Notes: a model not told the origin generated them from the sequence alone. A DNA stretch of 20,210 nt from Candidatus Woesearchaeota archaeon (GCA_026394995.1 JAPLZO010000059.1:1-20210), one strand, 5' to 3'. Counted from the stretch's first letter, positions 1 to 7,580 are shown. Program-made: numbers and translations.

Positions 1-45
1 GATGGAATATTCATAATTGAAAAAGCAGGTAAAACAATAAAATGA
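1..45 (+). CDS. rpl6: Ribosomal protein uL6 (L6), 3' end only
   Basis: Only the last 14 codons and the stop lie in the window. They read DGIFIIEKAGKTIK. The DGI(F/Y) followed by a short basic tail matches the C-terminus of archaeal uL6, whose usual ending contains FQDGIY. Archaeal spc-type operons place uL6 directly before eL32, which is what follows here. The stop overlaps the eL32 start as ATGA, implying translational coupling. The fragment is short, so the call leans on gene order as much as on sequence. Confidence 0.75.
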   Translation, partial: DGIFIIEKAGKTIK

Positions 46-593
46 AAAATTTATTAGAACTAAGAAAAAATATCAAAAAGAAAAAACCACATTTTCTTAG
101 ACAAAATGCTGGAAAACTTAGTAAACTAAAATTAGCGTGGAGACAACCTAAAGGTATGCATTCTAAGATGCGTAAAAAACTTAGAAGTTATAAAAAACAT
201 CCATCTCCTAGTTACTCTTCACCAAGAAAAGTTCGTGGTTTGACACCAGAAGGATTCATCCCTATTATAATAAATAATTCATCTGAATTAAAAGATCAAA
301 AAGCAATCATAATTTCAGGTAAAGTTGGATTAAGAAAAAAAATAGATATAACAAAAAAAGCATTACAACTAAAAATTAAGATTTTAAATTTAAAAAATCC
401 AGAAGATTTTATTAAAGAAATCGAATCAAAATTAAAATCAAAGAAAGAAGAAGAAAAGAAAAAGATAGAAAAAAGAAAAAAATCAAAAGAAGAAGCAGCA
501 AAAAAAACTGAGCCTAAAACAAAAGAAGAAACTCCTGAAGAAAAAGAAAAAAGAGAAAAGGAAGAAAAAAGAAAAATCCTTGAACAAAAATGA
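42..593 (+). CDS. rpl32e: Ribosomal protein eL32 with a charged C-terminal tail
   Basis: Large-subunit ribosomal protein shared by archaea and eukaryotes. Family hallmarks are visible: KKPHFLRQNAGKLSKLKLAWRQPKG near residues 14-38, then GMHSKMRKKLRS, then a SPRKVRGLTPEGF block around residues 60-73. The conserved core ends near residue 125. The remaining 55-60 residues are an almost pure K/E low-complexity tail, which makes the protein 183 residues against roughly 120-150 for many archaeal homologues. It starts inside the uL6 stop (ATGA) and its stop overlaps the eL19 start (590-593), so the genes are probably translated as a coupled unit. The tail is likely disordered; its function is unknown. 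Confidence 0.95.
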   Translation: MKNLLELRKNIKKKKPHFLRQNAGKLSKLKLAWRQPKGMHSKMRKKLRSYKKHPSPSYSSPRKVRGLTPEGFIPIIINNSSELKDQKAIIISGKVGLRKKIDITKKALQLKIKILNLKNPEDFIKEIESKLKSKKEEEKKKIEKRKKSKEEAAKKTEPKTKEETPEEKEKREKEEKRKILEQK

Positions 594-1042
594 AATTAAC
601 AACACAAAAAAGAATAGCAGCCCAAATACTAAAGACTGGTATAAATCGCGTTTATTTAGATCCAGAAAAAATTAGTGATATAAAAGAAGCAATAACAAAA
701 TCAGATATAAGAGGTCTGATTAACTCAGGTGTTATTAAAGCAAAACCTAAACATGGTATATCTAGTTTTAGATTCAAAAGATTAAGAAAACAAAAAAGAA
801 AAGGTCGTAAAAGTGGGCATGGTTCAAGAAAAGGTAAACAAACAGCACGTTTATCAAGAAAAGATAGCTGGATTCAAAAAATACGTGCTCAAAGAAGCTA
901 TTTAAAATATTTACATGATCAAAAATTAATTTCACCACATAATTATAGATTACTTTATAGAAAGTCTAAAGGTGGTTTCTTTAGAAGCCAAAGACACATC
1001 AAATTATACATAGATGAACATAATTTATTAAATAAACAATGA
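590..1042 (+). CDS. rpl19e: Ribosomal protein eL19
   Basis: Large-subunit ribosomal protein eL19, 150 residues, the usual archaeal length. It begins MKLTTQKRIAAQIL and carries the typical RVYLDPEKISDIKEAITKSDI segment and the basic linker GRKSGHGSRKGKQTARL (about residues 72-88). The core ends with the W-x-x-K-IRAQRSYLK and SKGGFFRS blocks. It overlaps eL32 upstream and uL18 downstream by ATGA junctions (590-593 and 1039-1042). No separate ribosome binding site is needed for coupled translation. Nothing in the protein departs from the family. Confidence 0.97.
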   Translation: MKLTTQKRIAAQILKTGINRVYLDPEKISDIKEAITKSDIRGLINSGVIKAKPKHGISSFRFKRLRKQKRKGRKSGHGSRKGKQTARLSRKDSWIQKIRAQRSYLKYLHDQKLISPHNYRLLYRKSKGGFFRSQRHIKLYIDEHNLLNKQ

Positions 1043-1563
1043 AAAGAAAAATAATTTTATCACATAGAAGGAAAAGAGAAGGAAAAACTCATTATAAACA
1101 GCGTTTAAAATTACTTTTATCTAATTGTATACGTTTAGTTATTCGTAAAAGTTCAAGAAATATTATAGCACAAATGATCCAATATTATCCAAAAGGTGAT
1201 AAAGTTTTGGTATCAGCAACTACTCAAGAGCTAAAAAGAGATTATAATTATAATTATCCTAGAAGAAATATAACAACAGCATATTTATTAGGATTATTAA
1301 TAGGTACAAAAGCAAAAAAACAAGGAATTAATTCAGCTATTTTGGATATTGGATTATATACCCCATCAAAAGGCTCAATACTATATGCAGTTCTAAAAGG
1401 AGCAATAGATGCAGATTTACAAATACCTCATTCAGAAGATATATTTCCAGATGAATCACGTATTAAAGGTTCACATTTAAAGAATAAAATACCATTAGAA
1501 GATATCAAATCAAAAATATTAGAGGCAAAACATGTTAAAAAAGAAAAAGTTACCAGAAAATGA
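1039..1563 (+). CDS. rpl18: Ribosomal protein uL18
   Basis: Archaeal/eukaryotic-type uL18, the 5S rRNA-binding protein of the central protuberance, 174 residues. Visible family features are the YKQRLKLLLS start region (about residues 19-28), RLVIRKSSRNIIAQ, the LLGLLIGTKAKKQGI helix near residues 84-98, LDIGLYTPSKGS, and ALKGAIDADLQIPHSE-like C-terminal sequence (AVLKGAIDADLQIPHSED). Its 3' end overlaps the uS5 start by 32 bases, much more than the ATGA junctions elsewhere in the operon. Confidence 0.96.
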   Translation: MKRKIILSHRRKREGKTHYKQRLKLLLSNCIRLVIRKSSRNIIAQMIQYYPKGDKVLVSATTQELKRDYNYNYPRRNITTAYLLGLLIGTKAKKQGINSAILDIGLYTPSKGSILYAVLKGAIDADLQIPHSEDIFPDESRIKGSHLKNKIPLEDIKSKILEAKHVKKEKVTRK

Positions 1564-2398
1564 AGAATCAAAGCAAGAAACTGTAGAAGAAGTACTTGAA
1601 GTAGAAGAAAAAATATCTCCTGAAATAGTTGAAGCACCAATAATAGAAGCAGAAATAAAAGAAATACCACAAGAAGTACCTGTAGGAGTTATAAAAATTA
1701 AAGAATTTGATAAAGATTCCTGGAAACCAATAACAGATTTAGGTAAAAAGGTAAAATCTGGTGAAATTAAAAATATAGATGAAATTTTAGATAAAGGTCT
1801 AAAAATATTAGAACCGGAGATAGTTGATATTTTATTGCCCGATCTACAATCAGATTTATTAGCTATAGGTCAAAGTAAAGGTAAATTTGGTGGTGGAAAA
1901 AGGAGTATCTGGAGACAAACTCAGAAAAAAACAAAAGAAGGTAACAAACCAAAATTTGCAACTTTAGCAGTAGTTGGTAATAAAAATGGTTATGTTGGCA
2001 TAGGTTATGGTAAATCTAAAGAGACTGTTCCAGCAAGAGAAAAAGCAATCAAACAAGCTAAATTAAATATAATTAAGATAAGACGTGGTTGTGGTTCATG
2101 GGAATGTAATTGTGGACAACCTCATAGCATACCTTTTAAAACAATAGGTAAAACTGCATCTATCCAAATAAAATTATTACCTGCTCCAAAAGGTACAGGT
2201 ATTACAACAGAAAAAGAAATTAAAAAGATGATAGAATTAGCAGGTATTAAGGATATTTACTCAAAATCTAGAGGTCAAACAAGAACTAAAATAAATTTTA
2301 TTTTTGCATGCTTTAAAGCACTTAAACAATTAACAAACACAAAAGTTAAACATGATCTTGTTAAAAAATTAGGGATTATAGAAGGTAAATTAGAATAA
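1532..2398 (+). CDS. rps5: Ribosomal protein uS5 with an acidic N-terminal extension
   Basis: Small-subunit protein uS5, which contributes to decoding accuracy. The conserved part begins around residue 66 (WKPITDLGKKVKSGEI) and contains VDILLPDL, the GGGKRSIWRQTQKKTKEGN segment, NKNGYVGIGYGKSKE and the archaeal signature RGCGSWECNCGQPHSIPF. The first 60 or so residues are an acidic, E/P/I-rich extension, giving 288 residues against roughly 210-240 usual. The ATG at 1532 overlaps uL18 by 32 bases. No other ATG, GTG or TTG is in frame before the conserved domain, so this start is well supported although the extension is unusual. Confidence 0.95.
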   Translation: MLKKKKLPENEESKQETVEEVLEVEEKISPEIVEAPIIEAEIKEIPQEVPVGVIKIKEFDKDSWKPITDLGKKVKSGEIKNIDEILDKGLKILEPEIVDILLPDLQSDLLAIGQSKGKFGGGKRSIWRQTQKKTKEGNKPKFATLAVVGNKNGYVGIGYGKSKETVPAREKAIKQAKLNIIKIRRGCGSWECNCGQPHSIPFKTIGKTASIQIKLLPAPKGTGITTEKEIKKMIELAGIKDIYSKSRGQTRTKINFIFACFKALKQLTNTKVKHDLVKKLGIIEGKLE

Positions 2399-2399
2399 A

Positions 2400-2876
2400 A
2401 TGGAACAAAAAAGAATAGCAATAATAAGAATCAAAGGAAAAGCCGGTCTTAAAAAAACAGTTAAAGACACTTTTTTACTATTAAAACTCTATAAAAAGAA
2501 TAGTTGTGTTGTTGTTCCAAATACACCATCTTATGTTGGTATGCTAACAAAAGTTAAAGATTGTGCGACCTGGGGTGAAATTGATGAACAAACTTTTAAA
2601 TTATTATTAGAAAAACGTGGTAAATTACCAGGTAATAAATCTTTAACAAATGAATACATCCAACAAAAATTAAAAATAAATCTTGATCAATTTGTAAAAG
2701 AGTTTATGAGTTTTAAAAAAGAATTAAAGGATATACCAGGCATAAAATTATTTTTTAAATTAACACCACCAAGACATGGATTTGAAGATAAAGGTATAAA
2801 AGTTCAGTTTAGTCAAGGTGGAGTTTTAGGTTATAGAAAAGATAAAATTAATGATCTAATTCAAAGGATGTCCTAA
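2400..2876 (+). CDS. rpl30: Ribosomal protein uL30
   Basis: Large-subunit protein uL30 in its long archaeal form (158 residues; bacterial uL30 is about 60). The N-terminal domain IAIIRIKGKAGLKKTVKDT is followed by the diagnostic RLHR-like region replaced by LLKLYKKNSCVVV, then TPSYVGMLTKVKDCATWGEID. The C-terminal archaeal extension ends FKLTPPRHGFEDKGIK and GGVLGYRKDKINDLIQRM. It lies one base after the uS5 stop and two bases before uL15. Confidence 0.95.
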   Translation: MEQKRIAIIRIKGKAGLKKTVKDTFLLLKLYKKNSCVVVPNTPSYVGMLTKVKDCATWGEIDEQTFKLLLEKRGKLPGNKSLTNEYIQQKLKINLDQFVKEFMSFKKELKDIPGIKLFFKLTPPRHGFEDKGIKVQFSQGGVLGYRKDKINDLIQRMS

Positions 2877-2877
2877 A

Positions 2878-3288
2878 ATGGTTGTTCATAAAAGAAAAAA
2901 ATTGAGTAGACAACGTGGTTCTAAAACTCACGGTTGGGGTGCTATGAAAAAACATCGTGGAGCTGGTAATAGAGGAGGACGTGGTATGGCTGGTTCTGGT
3001 AAAAGAGCCGATCAAATGAAATCATGGATAATAAAAAAGTATGGTAGTGTAAACAATTATTTTGGTAAACATGGTTTTAGAATACCTCAAAAGATAAAAC
3101 AAATTGATAATCCAATTAATATTAAAGACCTACCTAATAAAGATGAAATAAATCTAAATGAAATGGGTTATACTAAATTACTAAGTAAAGGCATTATTAA
3201 TAAAAAAATTAAAGTAATTGTTAAAAAATGCTCAAAAAATGCTAAAGAGAAAATAGAGAAGGCTGGGGGTCAAGTTATAATCCAATAG
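2878..3288 (+). CDS. rpl15: Ribosomal protein uL15
   Basis: Large-subunit protein uL15, 136 residues, close to the usual archaeal length. The basic, glycine-rich N-terminal rRNA-binding tail is clear: RKKLSRQRGSKTHGWGAMKK followed by HRGAGNRGGRGMAGSGKRAD (about residues 6-45). The globular part contains YFGKHGFRIPQ, and the C-terminus NAKEKIEKAGGQVII is the usual KA-E-AGG end of the family. It is immediately followed by secY, one base after the stop, the normal archaeal arrangement. Confidence 0.96.
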   Translation: MVVHKRKKLSRQRGSKTHGWGAMKKHRGAGNRGGRGMAGSGKRADQMKSWIIKKYGSVNNYFGKHGFRIPQKIKQIDNPINIKDLPNKDEINLNEMGYTKLLSKGIINKKIKVIVKKCSKNAKEKIEKAGGQVIIQ

Positions 3289-3289
3289 A

Positions 3290-4711
3290 ATGCCATTTGC
3301 TAGAAATATTCTAATGTCTTTGCCTGAAGTAAAAGCTCCTACAGAGAAAAAACTTCTATTTAAGACTAAATTAAAATGGACTTTAATAATATTATTAGCT
3401 TTCTTTGTTTTAGGTGTTATCCCATTATATGGATTAAGTGAAAACGCATTATCCCAATTTGAATTTTTATCAATTATTCTAGCTGCTAAGTTTGGTTCTA
3501 TAATATCATTAGGTATAGGTCCAATTGTTACAGCTTCTATTGTTTTACAATTGTTAACAGGATCTGGTTTATTAAAATTAGATACAACAACACATGAAGG
3601 AAGAATGTTCTTCCAAGGTTTACAAAAATTATTAGTTCTATTTTTTATAATATTTGAAGCATTAATATATGTATTAATGGGAGGTTTATCACCTTCAACA
3701 AATTTACCACCAACAGAGTTTAGAATAATGCAACTAATTATAATAGCTCAATTAGTTCTTGGTGGAATCTTAATCTTATTTATGGATGAGGTTATAAGTA
3801 AATGGGGTTTTGGTTCAGGAGTTTCATTATTTATTGCAGCTGGTGTTGCTTCAGAAATTATAATAAAAGCATTTTCACCACTAACACAATCAGGAAATTT
3901 TGCATTTGGTACAAGTGAAGCGCCAGTTGGTAAAGTTTGGGTTTTAATCCAGTCTCTAATGAAAGGCTCTTTAAATTCAGCAGCTAAAGCCTTTGCAGCT
4001 ATTGCAGCAACGGTTGTTATATTTGTAATTGCAGTTTATACCCAGGCAATGAAAGTTGAAATCCCATTAAGTTTTGGCAGAATTCGTGGTCATGGTATAA
4101 GATGGCCACTAAGATTCTTTTATACATCTAATATTCCTGTTATTTTAACATCAGCTTTAATAGCCAATTTACAATTATTTGCTCGTTTATTCGAAAAATG
4201 GGGTCATCCTATTCTGGGTACTTTTTCAGGTAATTCTCCTTCTTCAGGACTTGTAGCGTGGTTATATTCTCCAAATATTCCTGAAAGGATTATAGATGGA
4301 TTAATTAATTCTTGGTCTGCTTTTTCAAATATTTTATCACATTCATTAGTTTATATTTTGATCATGGTTGGTGGTGCAATCATATTTTCATTTTTTTGGA
4401 TGCAAACAGCTGGTATGGATGCTTCAACACAAGCTAGACAAATAATGTCATCTGGTTTACAAATACCTGGTTTTAGAAGAGATGAGCGTGTTGTAGAATC
4501 TTTGCTAAGTCGTTATATCTTACCATTAACAATAATGGGTGGTGCAACAGTTGGTTTATTAGCTGCATTTGCAGATTTACTAGGATCTTTAACTCATGGT
4601 ACGGGTTTATTATTAACAGTTATGATAATTTATAGATTATATGAAGATATTGCACAACAACATATGATGGATATGTACCCTGGTTTAAGAAAGATGATGG
4701 GTGGTGAATAA
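3290..4711 (+). CDS. secY: Protein translocase subunit SecY
   Basis: Core channel of the SecYE translocon in the cytoplasmic membrane. Its 473 residues contain about ten hydrophobic segments. Family landmarks are LPEVKAPTEKKLLFKTKLKW before TM1 (TLIILLAFFVLGVIPLYG), the plug and lateral gate region GIGPIVTASIVLQLLTGSG, the FMDEVISKWGFGSGVSLFIAAGVA segment in the middle, the cytosolic loop with KVEIPLSFGRIRGHGIRWPLRFFYTSNIPVILTSALIANLQ, and the late loop DERVVESLLSRYI. The stop TAA shares its last base with the next ATG (4711). It closes the classical ribosomal operon and is co-transcribed with the DUF106 insertase. Confidence 0.97.
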   Translation: MPFARNILMSLPEVKAPTEKKLLFKTKLKWTLIILLAFFVLGVIPLYGLSENALSQFEFLSIILAAKFGSIISLGIGPIVTASIVLQLLTGSGLLKLDTTTHEGRMFFQGLQKLLVLFFIIFEALIYVLMGGLSPSTNLPPTEFRIMQLIIIAQLVLGGILILFMDEVISKWGFGSGVSLFIAAGVASEIIIKAFSPLTQSGNFAFGTSEAPVGKVWVLIQSLMKGSLNSAAKAFAAIAATVVIFVIAVYTQAMKVEIPLSFGRIRGHGIRWPLRFFYTSNIPVILTSALIANLQLFARLFEKWGHPILGTFSGNSPSSGLVAWLYSPNIPERIIDGLINSWSAFSNILSHSLVYILIMVGGAIIFSFFWMQTAGMDASTQARQIMSSGLQIPGFRRDERVVESLLSRYILPLTIMGGATVGLLAAFADLLGSLTHGTGLLLTVMIIYRLYEDIAQQHMMDMYPGLRKMMGGE

Positions 4712-5178
4712 TGTTAGATTCATTTTTTAATACAATTTTAGGATGGGCATTTACATTTGGTGATGCAATAGGTGTTATTATAATATCATTAATTTTAACG
4801 TCATTTGTTACTTTGGTTTATAGATTATTTACAAATCAAGAAATGTTAAGGAATATGAAATATCAGCTAAAAGATTACCAAAAACAAATGCGTGAACTTA
4901 GATCTCAACCAGAAAAAATGATGGAAGTCCAAAAAAAATCAATGGAATTAAATATGCAATATTTAAAACACACAATGAAACCAACATTATACACATTTAT
5001 ACCGATCATAATCATATTTAGTTGGTTAAGATCAACATTCTTAAATAAGCCAGATATTATAACTTGGGGATTTAAACTACCTTTATTAGGTTGGACAGGT
5101 TTAGGTTGGTTGGGGACTTATATAATATCATCTATTATAATTAGTATGTTATTAAGAAAAATATTCAAAATATATTAA
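4711..5178 (+). CDS. DUF106/EMC3-TMCO1-type membrane insertase
   Basis: Archaeal DUF106 protein of the YidC/Oxa1 superfamily (related to EMC3, TMCO1 and Get1), which assists insertion of membrane proteins beside SecY. The 155 residues show TM1 near residues 17-39, a charged coiled coil around residues 45-88 (NMKYQLKDYQKQMRELRSQ), TM2 near 95-108 (TLYTFIPIIIIFSWL) and a C-terminal TM3 near 130-148. This three-segment plan with a cytosolic coiled coil is typical of the family. Gene order secY-DUF106 is conserved in archaea, although adk normally sits between or beside them and is missing here. Confidence 0.88.
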   Translation: MLDSFFNTILGWAFTFGDAIGVIIISLILTSFVTLVYRLFTNQEMLRNMKYQLKDYQKQMRELRSQPEKMMEVQKKSMELNMQYLKHTMKPTLYTFIPIIIIFSWLRSTFLNKPDIITWGFKLPLLGWTGLGWLGTYIISSIIISMLLRKIFKIY

Positions 5179-5187
5179 GGAGAAAAA

Positions 5188-5463
5188 ATGCCAGCACCAA
5201 AATTTAGATCAAGAACTTTTAGAAGAGTTAACAAAAAATTACCTGGTGGTAGAACTAAACTATTTCATCTAAAGAGAAAATCAAAAAAAGCACATTGTGC
5301 ATCATGCGGTAAAGTTTTACAAGGCGTACCTAGAGAAATGCCATATAAGATGAAAAATCTTGCAAAAACTAAAAAAAGACCAGAAAGACCATATGGTGGT
5401 GTTTTATGTTCATCTTGTACTAGAGAACTCATAAAACAAAAAATAAGGAGTGAAAATGTTTGA
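5188..5463 (+). CDS. rpl34e: Ribosomal protein eL34
   Basis: Large-subunit protein eL34, 91 residues. The start MPAPKFRSRTFRRVNKKLPG and GGRTKLFHLKRK are family hallmarks. A zinc ribbon is visible: CASC at about residues 37-40 and CSSC at about 74-77, with KTKKRPERPYGG between them. It has its own ribosome binding site (GGAGAA, 5180-5185) because a nine-base gap follows the DUF106 gene. Its last codons overlap the eL14 start. Confidence 0.96.
   Translation: MPAPKFRSRTFRRVNKKLPGGRTKLFHLKRKSKKAHCASCGKVLQGVPREMPYKMKNLAKTKKRPERPYGGVLCSSCTRELIKQKIRSENV
5445..5450 (+). promoter_or_regulatory. Shine-Dalgarno deciding the eL14 start
   Basis: AAGGAG followed by a five-base spacer to ATG 5456. It covers the alternative GTG at 5450, which argues against that codon as the start. 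Confidence 0.7.
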
Positions 5464-5737
5464 AATAGGTAGATTATGTGTAAAGATAGCTGGAAGGCAA
5501 ACTGGCTCCAAAGTTGTGATAGTTGACATACTCGATAAAAATTTTGTTTTAATAGATGGGCAAGTAAAAAGAAAAAGATGTAATATAACTCATCTAGAAC
5601 CTTTACCTCAAATTATAAAAATAAAAAAGAATGCTTCTAGTGATGATATTAAAAAGGAATTTGAAAAATTAAATATAAAAATAGATAAAAAAATAATTAA
5701 CAAAACCAAAAAAACTAAAGCTTCTAAAAATAAATGA
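5456..5737 (+). CDS. rpl14e: Ribosomal protein eL14
   Basis: Large-subunit protein eL14, an SH3-like barrel: MFEIGRLCVKIAGRQTGSKV, then VIVDILDKNFVLIDG and VKRKRCNITHLEPL, all standard for the family. A C-terminal K-rich tail of about 30 residues follows. An in-frame GTG at 5450 could add two codons, but a Shine-Dalgarno AAGGAG at 5445-5450 overlaps that GTG and lies five bases before ATG 5456. ATG 5456 is therefore preferred, and the protein has 93 residues. The gene overlaps eL34 by eight bases; its stop overlaps the prefoldin start (5734-5737). cmk, often between eL34 and eL14 in other archaea, is absent. Confidence 0.9.
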   Translation: MFEIGRLCVKIAGRQTGSKVVIVDILDKNFVLIDGQVKRKRCNITHLEPLPQIIKIKKNASSDDIKKEFEKLNIKIDKKIINKTKKTKASKNK

Positions 5738-6156
5738 AACAAGAATTACAAGAAAAATATATCGAATTACAAATATTAGATCAAACTATAAGACAAATTC
5801 AACAACAACTTTCTATTTTAGACCAACAATTATTTGAATTACAAAGATTAAATGAAAATTTAGATGAGATTTCCAAGGTTAATATTAATTCAGAGATTTT
5901 AACACCATTAGGAGCAGGTGTTTTTATTAAAACACAACTTAAAGATAATAAAGACATTTTTATGAATGTTGGTTCAAATATAATAACAAAAAAAACTGTA
6001 GAAGAATCTAAAAATATAATTAATGAACAACTACAAAAAATTAAATTAACAATATCTGAAATGGAAGAAGAAATAACACACGCAACAATAAATGCAGCTA
6101 ATATTCAACAAGAAATAAGTGAAGCAAATAAAGATAAGCCAATTACTTCTGAATAG
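5734..6156 (+). CDS. pfdA: Prefoldin subunit alpha
   Basis: Alpha subunit of the hexameric prefoldin (GimC) co-chaperone that captures unfolded polypeptides. The 140 residues have the expected plan: an N-terminal coiled-coil helix (about 1-48, rich in Q and L heptads), a central beta hairpin with the diagnostic LTPLGAGVFIKTQL and DIFMNVGSNI, and a C-terminal helix (about 88-135). The start overlaps the eL14 stop as ATGA. In many archaea pfdA lies with eL31, eIF6 and ftsY; here it is appended to the ribosomal operon, consistent with rearrangement. The gene is followed by a hairpin that may end the transcript. Confidence 0.92.
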   Translation: MKQELQEKYIELQILDQTIRQIQQQLSILDQQLFELQRLNENLDEISKVNINSEILTPLGAGVFIKTQLKDNKDIFMNVGSNIITKKTVEESKNIINEQLQKIKLTISEMEEEITHATINAANIQQEISEANKDKPITSE

Positions 6157-6167
6157 AAGTGATTTTC
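6143..6167 (+). terminator. Possible terminator hairpin after the ribosomal operon
   Basis: ACTTCT-GAAT-AGAAGT (6145-6160) is a perfect six-base stem with a four-base loop. It extends to eight pairs with a G-U and an A-U pair and is followed by GATTTTCT. It spans the prefoldin stop codon and precedes an independent promoter. Archaeal termination usually depends mostly on T-tracts, so a role in termination is tentative. Confidence 0.35.
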
Positions 6168-6177
6168 TCAAACAATC

Positions 6178-6185
6178 TTTTTAAA
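6178..6185 (+). promoter_or_regulatory. TATA box for the Cas4-like gene
   Basis: TTTTTAAA centred about 26 bases before ATG 6208, with no Shine-Dalgarno in between. This is the spacing expected for an archaeal leaderless transcript. Confidence 0.45.
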
Positions 6186-6207
6186 CATCTAAGTCTTATA
6201 TATCTTA

Positions 6208-7014
6208 ATGTATACTATAACTTCTTTATCTGAATTTTTGTATTGTCCTAGAAAGCTCTATCTAAAAACAATATTCAAACCCGAAATTCCTTTAACCGAT
6301 AAGCTTGTTAAAGGAAATATTAAGCATAAAATATTCGAAAAAATAAATAATGTTGAAGAAGATATTATCAAAAATCTAACACAACCTTTACCAATAGAAC
6401 AGATTAATATGATATACTTAAGAAAGTATCATAATATAGTTTTAGATGTATTACAATATAAGAAAGATATATTATTTAAATTAAACATAGATCTAAATAA
6501 ATTTATATATGAACTTTGGCCAATATTCATAAATGAAGCAAAATCACATTCTATCAATATCTATAATTTTATGATTAAAAATAATTTATACGGCGAAGAT
6601 TTATGGAATAGACTAACACCAAAATTTATAACAGAATTGCAGATTTCATCTAATGAATTACAATTGAAAGGTATAGTTGATAAAATAGAGATAAATAATA
6701 ATAATTATATACCCTATGAATTAAAATCAGGTAGATTACCTGATGATATTTATTATAATCACAAAATACAATTAGCAGGATATTCATTATTGTTAGAAAA
6801 TAAATTTAAAATATTAATACCAAAAGGTTATGTTCAATACATAGATCATGATATTACAAAAGAAGTACAAATAAATCAAGAATTAAAGGATGATGTAATC
6901 AAAATAAGAGACAGCATTTCATTTATGTTTACTAACAATTTAATACCAGAAATACTACAAAATAATAAATGTTTTAATTGTGAGTTAAAAGAACAATGTC
7001 ATAATTTTAAATAA
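6208..7014 (+). CDS. Cas4-like / RecB-type PD-(D/E)XK nuclease, solo
   Basis: 268 residues with the signature layout of Cas4-family (DUF83) iron-sulfur exonucleases. A first cysteine lies in the YCPRK motif (C13). The nuclease core has KGNIKH with H40, GIVDKIE with D158, YELKSG with E171 and K173, and QLAGYSLLLE with Q188. A C-terminal cysteine cluster C255-x2-C258-x5-C264 could, with C13, hold a 4Fe-4S cluster. A helical insertion of roughly 100 residues separates the N-terminal motif from the core. No CRISPR array or other cas gene is in the window, so a role in general DNA repair or processing is as likely as CRISPR adaptation. It converges on and overlaps the kinase gene by 16 bases. Confidence 0.85.
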   Translation: MYTITSLSEFLYCPRKLYLKTIFKPEIPLTDKLVKGNIKHKIFEKINNVEEDIIKNLTQPLPIEQINMIYLRKYHNIVLDVLQYKKDILFKLNIDLNKFIYELWPIFINEAKSHSINIYNFMIKNNLYGEDLWNRLTPKFITELQISSNELQLKGIVDKIEINNNNYIPYELKSGRLPDDIYYNHKIQLAGYSLLLENKFKILIPKGYVQYIDHDITKEVQINQELKDDVIKIRDSISFMFTNNLIPEILQNNKCFNCELKEQCHNFK

Positions 7015-7550
7015 TTTAGTATCTTTTCAAAATTTGTATCAGTTTGATTATTTTTATAATTTTTTAGGATTTTAATAAATTTATTTCTATTAACCTTTAA
7101 TCCAACTTTTTTACTAACAATAAACTGACAAAATTGAGTAACATTTTTTGGTTTTTCTACAAATTTACATCTTTCAAAATCAATCATTTTAATCTGTTTA
7201 CCAATCAAAATATGTTTGTAAGGATTATTCATTTCATACTTATCTATATTTAATTTGTCTAAAGTTCTGCATTGTAATAAAACATTTTTTATAATTCTAT
7301 TTTTTTCTCTTTTGCTTACATTTTTCAAATAATCCAGAATTCTTATACCTTCAACAAACTCATAAATCATATAATCTTTACTATAATTAATCAGTCTAGG
7401 ACCAATATTATACTCATTTAATATCTTTAAAAATTTGATTTCATTATTAATTCTATTCAAATTCCTTTTTTCTTTTTTAATAGCAACCATTTTACCTTTA
7501 ATATAACCAATATAAATTTTACCTCTCTTACCTTCAGCAAAATATTCCAT
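6999..7550 (-). CDS. Predicted small Ser/Thr protein kinase (COG2112-like)
   Basis: 183-residue kinase-fold protein resembling archaeal COG2112 proteins. Visible elements are a glycine-containing loop AEGKRGKIYIG (5-15), the ATP-anchoring lysine in VAIKK (K25), a probable helix C glutamate (NNEIKF, E37), a hinge YEFVEG (63-68), the stretch LLQCRTLDKL (91-100), EMNNPYKHILI (106-116) and IDFERC with the metal-binding aspartate D124 in place of DFG. The canonical HRD catalytic loop is absent and EMNNPYKH occupies its place, which I recall as typical of this family. The PKNVTQFCQF block (134-143) is also a family hallmark. Substrate is unknown. It is transcribed divergently from the surface protein gene. 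Confidence 0.78.
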   Translation of the reverse strand: MEYFAEGKRGKIYIGYIKGKMVAIKKEKRNLNRINNEIKFLKILNEYNIGPRLINYSKDYMIYEFVEGIRILDYLKNVSKREKNRIIKNVLLQCRTLDKLNIDKYEMNNPYKHILIGKQIKMIDFERCKFVEKPKNVTQFCQFIVSKKVGLKVNRNKFIKILKNYKNNQTDTNFEKILNYLKL

Positions 7551-7570
7551 ACATTCTATTAACAGAAAAA

Positions 7571-7580
7571 TATTTAAATA
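7571..7580. promoter_or_regulatory. Palindromic TATA box serving two divergent genes
   Basis: TATTTAAATA is its own reverse complement. Its centre is about 25 bases from the kinase start codon on the minus strand, giving a leaderless message. On the plus strand it predicts a start near 7602, 19 bases ahead of ATG 7621. No second TATA-like element is apparent in the 70-base gap. Confidence 0.5.

Noticed and set aside
1428..1670. 80-residue leucine-rich ORF on the minus strand
   Set aside because: Antisense shadow of uL18 and uS5; its composition mirrors the K/E-rich coding strand.
5450..5455. GTG start for eL14
   Set aside because: The GTG overlaps the Shine-Dalgarno; ATG 5456 is correctly spaced.
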